A stretch of 22,955 bases of DNA, from the NCBI GenBank assembly GCA_913052545.1, contig CAJXEF010000013.1:1-22955 (forward strand), in the 5' to 3' direction. How positions within the stretch are numbered: position 1 is the first letter of the stretch; each line of letters begins with the position of its first letter. This document shows positions 1-7,944 of the stretch, in pieces. Made by a program: the position numbers and the translations under genes. The notes beneath the pieces are model-generated. The model saw only the letters and a list, made by a program, of their open reading frames with translations. It did not search any database and had not been told where the DNA came from. The stretch comes from an uncultured Chloroflexota bacterium. GTDB taxonomy: Bacteria > Chloroflexota > Dehalococcoidia > UBA3495.

Positions 1-1
1 C

Positions 2-36
2 GGGAACGACCAATTGCATTGGTCGTTCCCTTTTTT
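2..36 (+). terminator. Rho-independent terminator of a gene left of the window
   Basis: Two perfectly complementary 13-base arms (2-14 and 18-30) enclose a three-base loop and are followed at once by six T residues (31-36). This is a textbook intrinsic terminator reading rightwards. Its gene is outside the window and converges on gltX. Confidence 0.9.
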
Positions 37-284
37 ACTACTTATCCACTATGTGCACTTTTGACTGTAACCGCCAAGATATAACACGAAACTCTAGCTT
101 CCGTAGGTGACACTCACCCAATACAGTTAGCCAATCAAGGTCACTTTTTTAGCGAATGGAAAATAAATATCGACTCAATCAGAAGGAAGACTGTTAGCCT
201 GAAAAGGATTATTATTGAGGAAAAAGCGAAATCCTAGGCGAGAATGACGCCGCCAAGATCATTAGATACCGACTCATAGATAAT
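37..284. other. Non-coding stretch between an off-window gene and gltX
   Basis: No convincing gene or tRNA is visible here. The ten-base word ccgccaagat occurs twice in direct orientation (71-80 and 250-259), which may be chance. Short arms at 205-210 and 230-235 could form a weak hairpin on the minus strand followed by TTTT, a possible but poor terminator for gltX. Confidence 0.5.
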
Positions 285-1745
285 TCACGCAACTTTCCGA
301 ACCGCCGCTTCTAACCTATCTATCACTCGTTGGCGGCCCATAACTTCCATAATTGCAAACAGAGGAGGCGTGGCAGTACGACCTGTCATGGCTGTTCTTA
401 GTGATCCAAACGATTGTCTAATTGAAAATCCTTTGTTGTCACAAGCATCTCGCAAAATGCGTTCCAATTCAGAACTCGTAAAGTTCTTCAGTTTGGTTAT
501 CTCTTCCAGACAAAGATCTAAGAATTGGCTAGTGATATCTGATTCTCCACCTTTACCGTATAACATGTCCAAATCATATGTAGGACACTCCTCAAGAAAG
601 TAGGAAACCATATCAGCAGAATCATTAAGAGTCTTTAATCGTTCTTGAATCAAAGGGACTATACGTAGCAGATATTCTCCGTCCACCGGCTTGATATCAT
701 CCCGTAAATCTCTCTCCAAGAAGGGCATCATGCGATCCGCTAATTGATCGGACGTAAGATCTCTGATGTACAAGCCGTTCATCCATTGCAATTTTTCGAT
801 GTCAAATATAGCGGCCGGTTTGCCTACTCTTTTTAAATCGAAATTATTTACAAGGAATTCATTGGACATTACCTCTGTGTGGTCGTCAAATGACCAACCG
901 AGTAAAACCATAAAATTTTTAACAGCATCATTCAGGAATCCTTCCTCGCGATATTCAAGAATCGACGTAGCTCCGTGGCGTTTAGATAGCTTTGATCGAT
1001 CAGTCCCGAGAATCATGGGAAGATGTCCAAATTCTGGAGGATCAAATCCAAGAGTTCGGTAAAGATTAATGTGCCTCGGGGTACTAGAAAGCCATTCTTC
1101 AGCCCTCAGAACGTGGCTAATATCCATAAAATGATCATCTACCACTACCGCCAAGTGATAGGTTGGAAATCCATCAGATTTCAATATGATAAAGTCATCC
1201 AATAGACGATTCTGCCATTCCACGTTACCCCTTATTAAATCCTCTACCTGGGTTATGCCTTCAGTAGGCATAGCGAATCTCACTACAAAGGACAAGTCGC
1301 TCTGTTCGAGAGTTTCTAATTCGGATTGACCTAGTTCTAGACAGTGCCTGTCATAAGAAGTATCCAGCTTTTGTTGCTGACGTTCTTTCCGGACTTCATC
1401 CAACCGCTCTTTGGTGCAGTAGCAACGGTAAGCATCCCCCTGGGATATCAAACGATTAGCTGCCTCCGCATAGAGCTCTAAACGTTCCGATTGAAAATAA
1501 GACCCATACGGCCCACCTATCCTGGGACCTTCATCCCAATCTATGTTCAACCAATCCAATCCATCCAATATACTGTCTACTGCCCCCGGAACAAGCCGTT
1601 CTTGGTCAGTGTCCTCAACCCTTACAATGAAATCTCCGCCATTGTTTCGGGCAAATAACCAATTAAACAAAGCCGTCCTGATGTTACCAATATGTGGCTG
1701 TCCTGTTGGGCTGGGAGCGTAGCGAACTCTAATCCTTTGCGACAC
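285..1745 (-). CDS. gltX: Glutamyl-tRNA synthetase (class I)
   Basis: Charges tRNA-Glu with glutamate in the cytoplasm. The class I signature motifs are present: PHIGN (the HIGH motif) near residue 20 and KLSKR (the KMSKS motif) near residue 255. A zinc-site pattern C-x-C then Y-x3-C (about residues 110, 112, 133 and 137, counted from the TTG below) matches that of E. coli GluRS. Length (about 486 residues) is normal for the family. The open frame can begin at a TTG at 1751, but an AGAGG at 1754-1758 lies only 2 bases from that TTG and 8 bases from a GTG at 1745, so the GTG is the better start. glnS lies upstream on the same strand. Whether the enzyme also charges tRNA-Gln cannot be told, but the glnS neighbour suggests it need not. 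Confidence 0.95.
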   Translation of the reverse strand: MSQRIRVRYAPSPTGQPHIGNIRTALFNWLFARNNGGDFIVRVEDTDQERLVPGAVDSILDGLDWLNIDWDEGPRIGGPYGSYFQSERLELYAEAANRLISQGDAYRCYCTKERLDEVRKERQQQKLDTSYDRHCLELGQSELETLEQSDLSFVVRFAMPTEGITQVEDLIRGNVEWQNRLLDDFIILKSDGFPTYHLAVVVDDHFMDISHVLRAEEWLSSTPRHINLYRTLGFDPPEFGHLPMILGTDRSKLSKRHGATSILEYREEGFLNDAVKNFMVLLGWSFDDHTEVMSNEFLVNNFDLKRVGKPAAIFDIEKLQWMNGLYIRDLTSDQLADRMMPFLERDLRDDIKPVDGEYLLRIVPLIQERLKTLNDSADMVSYFLEECPTYDLDMLYGKGGESDITSQFLDLCLEEITKLKNFTSSELERILRDACDNKGFSIRQSFGSLRTAMTGRTATPPLFAIMEVMGRQRVIDRLEAAVRKVA

Positions 1746-1753
1746 AATCAAAA

Positions 1754-1758
1754 CCTCT
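1754..1758 (-). promoter_or_regulatory. Shine-Dalgarno AGAGG that sets the gltX start
   Basis: AGAGG on the minus strand is 8 bases before GTG 1745 but only 2 before TTG 1751. It favours the GTG start, which removes two residues from the longest open frame. Confidence 0.6.
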
Positions 1759-1829
1759 GCGTCAAACTTATAATTTAAATGAATAAGCTGTCATGGCATC
1801 ATATAGAAGGCATAGAAATTAACGTCCAT

Positions 1830-3527
1830 TTATTCTTGATTTCGTTGGACCCTAGCCCAAGTATCTCTCAGTGACACGGCACGATTGAACACCAAATGTC
1901 CAGTATCGTGTTCAACTGTGTCCACTACGAAATAACCTTCTCTTTCGAATTGGTAGATATCACCACCCGAGACCTTAGATAAACTACTCTCTACTCGGGC
2001 ATCTTCGATAATTGATAAGGAATCAGGATTAATTCCATTTCCAGCTCCATCTCCGATTACATCTTCAGCTGTATCGTTTTCCTCAAACAAATAATCATAC
2101 AACCGAATTTCAGCCGGTATAGAATCCTCTCCTGAAACCCAGTGGATAGTACCTCTGACCCGGCGGCCATCCGGAGCCGTACCTCCTCGTGATTCCGGAT
2201 CATATGTGCAATGCACTTCAACTACATCCCCTGTTTCTGGATCCTTAACTACCCCTACGCAAGTTATCAAATATCCGTACCTCAGTCTTACTTCCATGCC
2301 CGGAGACAATCTATAGAATTTTCTAGGTGGATCTTCTAAAAAGTCTCCTTGATCGATAAACAACGTACGACCAAACGAAACAAAACGAGTCCCTTCCTCT
2401 GGTTTTTCTGGATTATTTACCGCTTCAAGTTGCTCTGTCTTACCTTCAGGATAATTGTCGATTATCACCTTTAGAGGTCTGAGCACTCCCATTACTCTTG
2501 GAGCATTCTGATTTAAATCTTCTCTGAGACAGTGCTCTAACAGAGCGACATCTACTGTTGTGTCCCGTTTTGCAACACCAATGCGATCGCAGAAGTTACG
2601 AATACTTTGAGGGGTATATCCCCTTCTCCTCAGCCCTGACAAAGTAGGCATACGTGGATCATCCCATCCGGATACTAAACCTGCTTCGACTAGATACCGA
2701 AGTTTCCGTTTGCTCAAAACAGTATGCGAAATATTAAGCCTGGCAAACTCTATTTGCTGAGGATGATAAACGTTCAAGGCATCTATAAACCAGTCATATA
2801 GTGGTCTATGGTCTTCGAATTCCAACGTACACAGAGAGTGTGTAATCTTCTCCAAAGAATCTGACAATCCATGCGCGAAGTCATACATAGGATAAATGCA
2901 CCACTTATCCCCAGTTCGTTGATGATCAACTTTCCGGATTCGGTAGAGAGTAGGGTCTCTCATGTTTATGTTTGGGGATGACATATCTATTTTAGCCCGC
3001 AACACATGTTCCCCGTCCGCGAATTCACCAGATTTCATACGGTAAAACAACTCTAGATTTTCTTCAACAGAACGATTTCTATACGGGCTGTCTTGTCCAG
3101 GTGAAGTCAGAGTTCCACGATTAACACGGATCTGTTCCGATGTAAGGCTGTCTACGTAAGCTTTCTCTAGCTTTATGAGTTCGATCGCGAATTGGTAAAG
3201 CTCTTCGAAATAATCCGATGCAAAATACAGATGATCGGCCCAATCAAACCCGAGCCATTTAACATCCTCTTGAATCGACATTACGAATTCTTCATCTTCT
3301 CGATTAGGATTAGTATCGTCAAATCGGAGATGACAAACTGCGTTGGCATGTTCATCTGCTATACCAAAATTCAGACATATCGATTTTGCATGGCCAATAT
3401 GTAAATAGCCATTTGGTTCAGGAGGGAATCTAGTGACGACTCTCCCTTCAAATTTACCGGTTTCCAAATCATCCGCAATCGTGCTACGAATGAAATCTGA
3501 TGGAGTATTGGAATTAGCTGCTACCAT
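1830..3527 (-). CDS. glnS: Glutaminyl-tRNA synthetase (class I)
   Basis: Charges tRNA-Gln directly with glutamine. It has the GlnRS-type N-terminus FPPEPNGYLHIGHAKS, with the HIGH motif at residues 43-46, the VLSKRKL version of KMSKS at about 270-276, and the conserved block around DKWCIYPMYDFAHG (about 207-220) that is typical of GlnRS rather than GluRS. The C-terminal anticodon-binding beta-barrels are complete, ending near FNRAVSLRDTWARV. The length of 565 residues fits the family. The ATG at 3527 has no clear Shine-Dalgarno sequence, and a small inverted repeat (3532-3546) sits just upstream of it. It lies 78 bases upstream of the longest gltX open frame on the same strand. GlnRS is patchily distributed in bacteria, many of which make Gln-tRNA by the GatCAB amidotransferase instead, so it marks direct charging in this organism. 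Confidence 0.95.
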   Translation of the reverse strand: MVAANSNTPSDFIRSTIADDLETGKFEGRVVTRFPPEPNGYLHIGHAKSICLNFGIADEHANAVCHLRFDDTNPNREDEEFVMSIQEDVKWLGFDWADHLYFASDYFEELYQFAIELIKLEKAYVDSLTSEQIRVNRGTLTSPGQDSPYRNRSVEENLELFYRMKSGEFADGEHVLRAKIDMSSPNINMRDPTLYRIRKVDHQRTGDKWCIYPMYDFAHGLSDSLEKITHSLCTLEFEDHRPLYDWFIDALNVYHPQQIEFARLNISHTVLSKRKLRYLVEAGLVSGWDDPRMPTLSGLRRRGYTPQSIRNFCDRIGVAKRDTTVDVALLEHCLREDLNQNAPRVMGVLRPLKVIIDNYPEGKTEQLEAVNNPEKPEEGTRFVSFGRTLFIDQGDFLEDPPRKFYRLSPGMEVRLRYGYLITCVGVVKDPETGDVVEVHCTYDPESRGGTAPDGRRVRGTIHWVSGEDSIPAEIRLYDYLFEENDTAEDVIGDGAGNGINPDSLSIIEDARVESSLSKVSGGDIYQFEREGYFVVDTVEHDTGHLVFNRAVSLRDTWARVQRNQE

Positions 3528-3531
3528 TTGT

Positions 3532-3546
3532 ATTATTCGTAATAAT
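3532..3546. repeat. Short inverted repeat next to the glnS start
   Basis: attatt and aataat flank a three-base cgt, giving a 15-base dyad that ends four bases before the glnS ATG on the transcribed side. It is AT-rich and could be chance, or could affect access to the start codon. Confidence 0.3.
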
Positions 3547-3621
3547 TTAGAATTCGTAAAAATTAAAGGCTATTTTATCACAATAGATAAGTTCTAATAT
3601 TCAATGAACAAATGCTCATAG

Positions 3622-3635
3622 AACAACATGTTGTT
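3622..3635. promoter_or_regulatory. Perfect 14-base palindrome upstream of glnS
   Basis: aacaacatgttgtt is its own reverse complement. It lies in the 157-base gap between the pseudouridine synthase and glnS and has the size and symmetry of a dimeric repressor site, but I cannot assign a regulator. Confidence 0.3.
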
Positions 3636-3684
3636 TAATCTGGATACGGGCTTCGGTACCTTTGATACCATACGGCAACCTGAT

Positions 3685-4596
3685 TTAACTGGACTTAAGC
3701 TCATCAATTACGACTAACATTTCATCCGGCAAATTAGAACGAAACTCCATGTGCATATCTGTTACAGGATGTATAAATTTTAGATGATTAGCATGAAGGA
3801 ATTGACGACCGAGTAACGAATTACCTTTCCCGTATACTTGGTCCCCTAGTAACGCATGACCCATATAAGCCAAATGAACCCTGATTTGATGAGTTCTCCC
3901 AGTTTCTAAATATACTTGTAGAATTTCATACCCGTTAAGATGTTCAACAACCCTATAACGAGTTTTTGAGTCTCTCCCTCCCTCAATCACGGCCATTTTT
4001 TTTCGATTCTTCGGATCCCGTCCAATCGGTAGGTCTATCAGTCCCTCCACAGGATTTATTGAGCCTTTACTTACTGCTAAATATCCTTTGACCACTTCTC
4101 TGTTTTTCAGCTGCTTTGAAAGGCTAAGATGAGCAGTATCGGTTTTAGCAACTACCATCAACCCAGAAGTATCTTTGTCTAACCTGTGGACGATGCCTGG
4201 CCGAATTACTCCCCCAACTCCTTTTATATCTGGACAATGGGCCAGTAAAGCGTTCACCAAAGTTCCATCAGGGTGGCCAGGTCCCGGATGAACTGACAAG
4301 CCGGATGGTTTATCCAGCACGATCAGATGGTCATCCTGATATATCAAAGGTACGGGAATATCCTGGGGAACCAAGGCAAGAGGTTTAGGCGGCAAGATAG
4401 TCAATACAATAATATCTCCGGATCGGACTTTCTGGGATGGTTTGGCATGAAGACCGTTAATGGCTACTTGGCCGTCCTCTATAAGCCTATGGATTTGGCT
4501 ACGAGTTATTTCCAGGCCTTGAGATGCCAAAAATCGGTCTAACCTGTCCGCATCTACTGTAACCTTATAAGTTTTAGTTTCCTCTTGTAACCCCAT
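3685..4596 (-). CDS. rluD: RluA/RluD-family 23S rRNA pseudouridine synthase
   Basis: Isomerises uridine to pseudouridine in RNA, most likely in large-subunit rRNA. An N-terminal S4 RNA-binding domain (about residues 14-66) is followed by the pseudouridine synthase domain. The RluA-family catalytic block HRLDKDTSG lies at 137-145, with Asp140 as the expected nucleophile, and the second conserved block GRTHQIRVHLAYMGH begins at 233. Length 303 is typical. The ATG at 4596 has only a weak purine-rich sequence before it. It lies 207 bases downstream of lspA on the same strand, an arrangement (lspA then RluD-type gene) that recurs in many bacteria. The exact target uridines cannot be read from sequence, so the rluD symbol is by family. 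Confidence 0.9.
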   Translation of the reverse strand: MGLQEETKTYKVTVDADRLDRFLASQGLEITRSQIHRLIEDGQVAINGLHAKPSQKVRSGDIIVLTILPPKPLALVPQDIPVPLIYQDDHLIVLDKPSGLSVHPGPGHPDGTLVNALLAHCPDIKGVGGVIRPGIVHRLDKDTSGLMVVAKTDTAHLSLSKQLKNREVVKGYLAVSKGSINPVEGLIDLPIGRDPKNRKKMAVIEGGRDSKTRYRVVEHLNGYEILQVYLETGRTHQIRVHLAYMGHALLGDQVYGKGNSLLGRQFLHANHLKFIHPVTDMHMEFRSNLPDEMLVVIDELKSS

Positions 4597-4702
4597 GATT
4601 ATCTTTTTAACATTTATTTAAGTATTTTACAGAAACTAAGCTGATGACGGCAATAAACACTCCATGAATTCCCGTTATGGAATCACACAAATTGCAGATA
4701 TT

Positions 4703-4734
4703 GTTATTATGGATAAAATCAACCACATAATAAC
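4703..4734. repeat. Inverted repeat between lspA and the pseudouridine synthase gene
   Basis: Perfect nine-base arms gttattatg (4703-4711) and cataataac (4726-4734) are separated by 14 bases. No T-run follows on the minus strand, so terminator function is doubtful. Confidence 0.35.
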
Positions 4735-4803
4735 TCACTGAAAACATTGAAACCAATATGTGGCCGATTTATAACCTCGTTCAGTTGTCCAAACACGGCC
4801 TGA

Positions 4804-5472
4804 TTAATCACCATCTAAACTATGCGATGCACCACATTCCCCGCATCGCCTTCCTTCATAGGTAACAATCATATTCCCCCCGCATCCACCACACCAGCCA
4901 TAGTTTCCAGACCAAGAATCTTCACGTTGTCCAATCCGTATTTTTGAGTCGGGCGGCGACGTTGGCGATTTCATATAAATCCAACACAACAAGGTAAGGC
5001 CAATCACTATAGACGAGTCAGCTATGTTAAAAATAGGCCACGGACCCACATCTAGAAAATCGGTCACCCAGCCTTGATGTAAGCGATCAACCAAGTTACC
5101 AACAGCTCCTCCAATCTGCAACCCTATACTTAAACTAAGCCATTTGTTCGGTTTTGGCTGGGTAAAGTAGATAATGAGCAAGACAGTAATACCAATAATG
5201 GCTACGAATATCAGAGGTGAATTTTGGCCTTGCAGAACTCCAAAAGCGCTCCCTGTGTTGTGAGTGTGAGTAAATCTAAAAAACCCCTGCTCGGGAAAGG
5301 ATGACCTATAGGGTAATAATTCCCTTACAACATATTTGGTAAATTGGTCCGATACAAAAATTATTATCGCCAGTTGACAGGTGATCAAATGCCGGTTTAT
5401 TGAGGACAGTGGCCGCGACTCTTCTGCTGGACCCTCAGTTTGCCTAGAGAAATGTTTACGGAAATCATGCAT
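4804..5472 (-). CDS. lspA: Lipoprotein signal peptidase II with C-terminal zinc-ribbon-like tail
   Basis: Aspartyl protease of the cytoplasmic membrane that removes the signal peptide from diacylglyceryl-modified prolipoproteins. Hydrophobic segments lie at about residues 29-41, 87-103, 111-124 and 150-165. The family motif HNTGSAFG is at 71-78. The two catalytic aspartates are expected at D129 (GGAVGNLVDR) and D152 (FNIADSS). At 222 residues it is much longer than the usual 150-170. There is a polar N-terminal extension of about 20 residues, and after the last membrane segment a tail with two CxxC pairs, C194/C197 and C210/C213, spaced like a small zinc ribbon. In the normal LspA topology that tail would be cytoplasmic. 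The alpha/beta hydrolase gene ends nine bases upstream, so the two are probably co-transcribed. The ATG has no strong ribosome site; a TTG at codon 29 is a less likely start. Confidence 0.92.
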   Translation of the reverse strand: MHDFRKHFSRQTEGPAEESRPLSSINRHLITCQLAIIIFVSDQFTKYVVRELLPYRSSFPEQGFFRFTHTHNTGSAFGVLQGQNSPLIFVAIIGITVLLIIYFTQPKPNKWLSLSIGLQIGGAVGNLVDRLHQGWVTDFLDVGPWPIFNIADSSIVIGLTLLCWIYMKSPTSPPDSKIRIGQREDSWSGNYGWCGGCGGNMIVTYEGRRCGECGASHSLDGD

Positions 5473-5481
5473 TAAGTGTCA

Positions 5482-6120
5482 CTATAAATTATTCGTAAAA
5501 AACTCCGAAACAGGCTCTGCCACCTTGGGTTCCATACCCATCCAAAAATGATCTGCACCGTCGATGACTTTGAAGTCTGGTTTTAACTCGAAAGTTTCCC
5601 ACATAGTTTCTAAACCTTCTGATCCAACTAGCTTATCCCGATTACCAGTTATCACAAATTTGGGCCGTTTGTCTTTTTTTAAAGTGGAATCTTCCAATGC
5701 TTCCAATGACGGCGATACAAAAGCAAAAACCTTTGGGAGTTTCTGCAATTCCGGGCTAGCCAGTATCACCCTGGTACCAAAGGAATATCCGCAAATACCT
5801 AATTTGTTATGATCAACTTGATCCCATGCTTTCATAAAGTCTAAGGCTCCCAAGGCTTCCTCATATTCTTTTTCTCCCCTAGTATGGTCTCCTTCACTAT
5901 TGCCCACTCCCCTAAAATTGAATCTAAGGACAGCGTGTCCTTTTTCAACTAACCCGAAAGCTACGGCAAGCACCACGTTGTTGTCCATATTCCCACCATG
6001 TAGCGGATGCGGATGGCAGATAACTACGCCCGGCAATTTTCCTTTTGCATCAGCCGGTGTAGATATGACTCCTTCAAAATTTAGACCTTTAGCCTTGAAA
6101 GTCACAGCGCTTTGACGCAT
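5482..6120 (-). CDS. Alpha/beta hydrolase of the COG2945-like (dienelactone-hydrolase-like) type
   Basis: A small cytoplasmic serine hydrolase of unknown substrate. The pattern HPHPLHGGNMDNN (residues 36-48) followed by RFNFRGVGNSEG (67-78) is characteristic of the COG2945-type hydrolases. The catalytic triad is readable as Ser113 in GYSFG, Asp162 in GNRDKLV and His191 in GADHFW. There is no signal peptide and no lid domain (212 residues). A strong ribosome site (AGAGGTGG, five bases before ATG 6120) supports the start. It is the first gene of a probable minus-strand unit with lspA. The family is often described as esterase or lipase-like, but activity should not be assumed. Confidence 0.85.
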   Translation of the reverse strand: MRQSAVTFKAKGLNFEGVISTPADAKGKLPGVVICHPHPLHGGNMDNNVVLAVAFGLVEKGHAVLRFNFRGVGNSEGDHTRGEKEYEEALGALDFMKAWDQVDHNKLGICGYSFGTRVILASPELQKLPKVFAFVSPSLEALEDSTLKKDKRPKFVITGNRDKLVGSEGLETMWETFELKPDFKVIDGADHFWMGMEPKVAEPVSEFFTNNL

Positions 6121-6249
6121 GTTTCCACCTCTTATTCTCTATTAGCGTCAATATTAGGTAATCGAATAGTGTTTGGCAAGGAATCCTGCTAGAATTGTCC
6201 TCTATAAATCCCACTAATTTAAACTGATCTAGCTATCAGGAGATATACA

Positions 6250-7308
6250 ATGGCCACAATTGATTTGCGAAGTGACACCATAACGAAACCCTCAGATGAG
6301 ATGCGACGAGCCATGGCAGATGCAGAAGTTGGCGACGATGTCTATGGTGAAGATCCCTCAATTAACAAACTTCAAGAAAAAGCAGCTAACTTACTAGGTA
6401 AAGAGGCTGGTCTCCTGATGGCCAGTGGGACCATGAGTAATTTGGTTGCAGCCCTAACTCATTGCAAACGAGGGGATGAAATTATAATGGGTGATCAGGC
6501 ACATATGTTTTGGAACGAATCAGCAGGAGCATCAGCTCTAGCAGGAGCTCAAATACGGTTGGTCCCTAATGACTCCCAGGGACGCATCAACATAGATGAT
6601 CTGAGAAATGCTATCCGTCCTAAAGGCAATGTCCATATGCCACCAACCACTTTGGTATGCCTGGAAAATACCCACAACCGTTGTAGTGGAGGTGTTTTAA
6701 CACCTGACGATACAAAAAGAGTTTGTGATATAGCCCATGAATCAGGATCCAACGTACATTTGGATGGTGCTCGTCTCTTTAATGCTTCCGTTGCTCTGGA
6801 AGTACCTCCAGAGGCTCTCGTAAAGGACGTCGACGATGTGTCATTCTGTCTGTCTAAAGCTCTAAGTTGCCCTGTTGGATCGGTACTATGTGGAACCCAT
6901 GAGTTCATAGAGGGTGCTCATAAATGGAGAAAAATGGTTGGCGGAGGAATGCGTCAGGCCGGAGTACTCGCTGCAGCAGGCTTGGTAGCCCTTGATAACA
7001 TGGTAGAACGCTTGGCCGATGACCACAGTAACGCTAGGAGATTAGCACAAGGCCTCGCAAACATCGAAGGTATATCCGTAGATCCTGATTCTATTAAAAC
7101 GAACATTGTTATTTTTGAGATAGCCCAATCAGTAGGCAACGCCAATGATGTAATAAACGCGTTATCTGAAGAAGACGTACTAGTCACCTATCCTGGCCAA
7201 CAATCGTTACGAATGGTGACTCATCGTCACATCTCATCATCCGATATTGACGAAGCATTATCTCGTGTCTCTAAGGTAGTTAGGCAAATGAATACAAAGG
7301 ATAATTAA
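6250..7308 (+). CDS. ltaE: Low-specificity L-threonine aldolase (PLP enzyme)
   Basis: Cleaves L-threonine or allo-threonine to glycine and acetaldehyde using pyridoxal phosphate. The fold-type I aldolase pattern is complete: IDLRSDT at the N-terminus, GDDVYGEDP at 28-36, His85 in the position that stacks on the cofactor, LENTHNR at 138-144, the cofactor aspartate in HLDGAR (D172), and Lys203 in SFCLSKALSCPVG as the Schiff-base lysine. GGGMRQAG at 231-238 carries the conserved phosphate- or substrate-binding arginine. Length 352 is slightly above the common 340-345. AGGAG at 6238-6242 is well spaced before ATG 6250. It diverges from the alpha/beta hydrolase and runs with the isochorismatase-like gene 51 bases downstream. 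Related beta-eliminating enzymes cannot be excluded. Confidence 0.9.
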   Translation: MATIDLRSDTITKPSDEMRRAMADAEVGDDVYGEDPSINKLQEKAANLLGKEAGLLMASGTMSNLVAALTHCKRGDEIIMGDQAHMFWNESAGASALAGAQIRLVPNDSQGRINIDDLRNAIRPKGNVHMPPTTLVCLENTHNRCSGGVLTPDDTKRVCDIAHESGSNVHLDGARLFNASVALEVPPEALVKDVDDVSFCLSKALSCPVGSVLCGTHEFIEGAHKWRKMVGGGMRQAGVLAAAGLVALDNMVERLADDHSNARRLAQGLANIEGISVDPDSIKTNIVIFEIAQSVGNANDVINALSEEDVLVTYPGQQSLRMVTHRHISSSDIDEALSRVSKVVRQMNTKDN

Positions 7309-7359
7309 AGCTAGCCAGTCGGAGAGTCTTAAACATATATACATCGTTGGGAGCAGATA

Positions 7360-7944
7360 ATGGTTAATATAACCCTTACCAAATCCAAGACAGCTTTACT
7401 AATCGCAGACTTCTACTCCGATATGATGTCAAGCATACCTCACGCTGTGAATAGAGATGTAGTAAAAAAAACAGTAGCCCTACAACAAGCCGCCAGGCGA
7501 TCCGGCCTTTTAATATGTTATTCAGCTACTGTATTTAGGGAGGGGTATCCCGAAATCAGCGACAGGAACAAGACCTTCAGCCAGCGAAAAGCTTCAGGGC
7601 AACCCGCCGTAAGCGATCCGTTGCAAGTGATACATCCTGAAGTCCAACCCATAGCCGGTGAAATAGTAGCTGGAAAACACCGAGTCAATGCTTTGTTTGG
7701 CACAGATCTAGATATGACTTTAAAGGCCAATGATATAGAAACAATATTAATCTTAGGGTATGCAACGAGCGGAGTTGTTTTATCGACTACTCGATATGCA
7801 GCCGACTTAGATTACAGAATTTTGATAGTCGAAGACTGTTGCTCAGATCAGGACATAGAGGTACACGACTTCCTGATGACACGTATTTTCCCTCGGCAAG
7901 CAGATATAGTTCAGTCTGAAGAGTTAATAAAATCACTGGCCTAA
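7360..7944 (+). CDS. Isochorismatase-like (cysteine hydrolase superfamily) protein lacking the catalytic cysteine
   Basis: Belongs to the isochorismatase-like hydrolase superfamily, whose usual triad is Asp-Lys-Cys. Asp17 in LLIADF and Lys106 in VAGKHRVNALFGTDLD are in place. In the segment that normally reads T-N-x-C-V-x-x-T, this protein has TSGVVLST (136-143), so a valine (V139) sits where the cysteine should be. From memory, a recognisable subgroup shares the ATSGVV...DCCxDxD pattern, so this is probably a lineage feature and not decay. GGAG lies just before ATG 7360. Its stop codon overlaps the rarA stop codon on the opposite strand by four bases. Substrate unknown; it may not be an amidase. 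Confidence 0.85.
   Translation: MVNITLTKSKTALLIADFYSDMMSSIPHAVNRDVVKKTVALQQAARRSGLLICYSATVFREGYPEISDRNKTFSQRKASGQPAVSDPLQVIHPEVQPIAGEIVAGKHRVNALFGTDLDMTLKANDIETILILGYATSGVVLSTTRYAADLDYRILIVEDCCSDQDIEVHDFLMTRIFPRQADIVQSEELIKSLA

Noticed and set aside
37..284. tRNA or small RNA gene in the left non-coding stretch
   Set aside because: No cloverleaf with a GTTCRANYC T-arm could be assembled; only a ten-base direct repeat and a weak hairpin are present.
3528..3684. T-box riboswitch upstream of glnS
   Set aside because: The gap is only 157 bases and holds neither the AGGGTGGNACCGCG box nor a terminator before the start; the ggtacc present is not in that context.
6173..6208. Promoter of the threonine aldolase gene from TTGGCA and TATAAA
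   Set aside because: The spacer is 24 bases, too long for a standard promoter, and the alternative -10 TAGAAT gives only 11.
6549..6908. Minus-strand open frame of 119 codons inside the threonine aldolase gene
   Set aside because: A shadow of a strongly conserved PLP enzyme; no domain seen.
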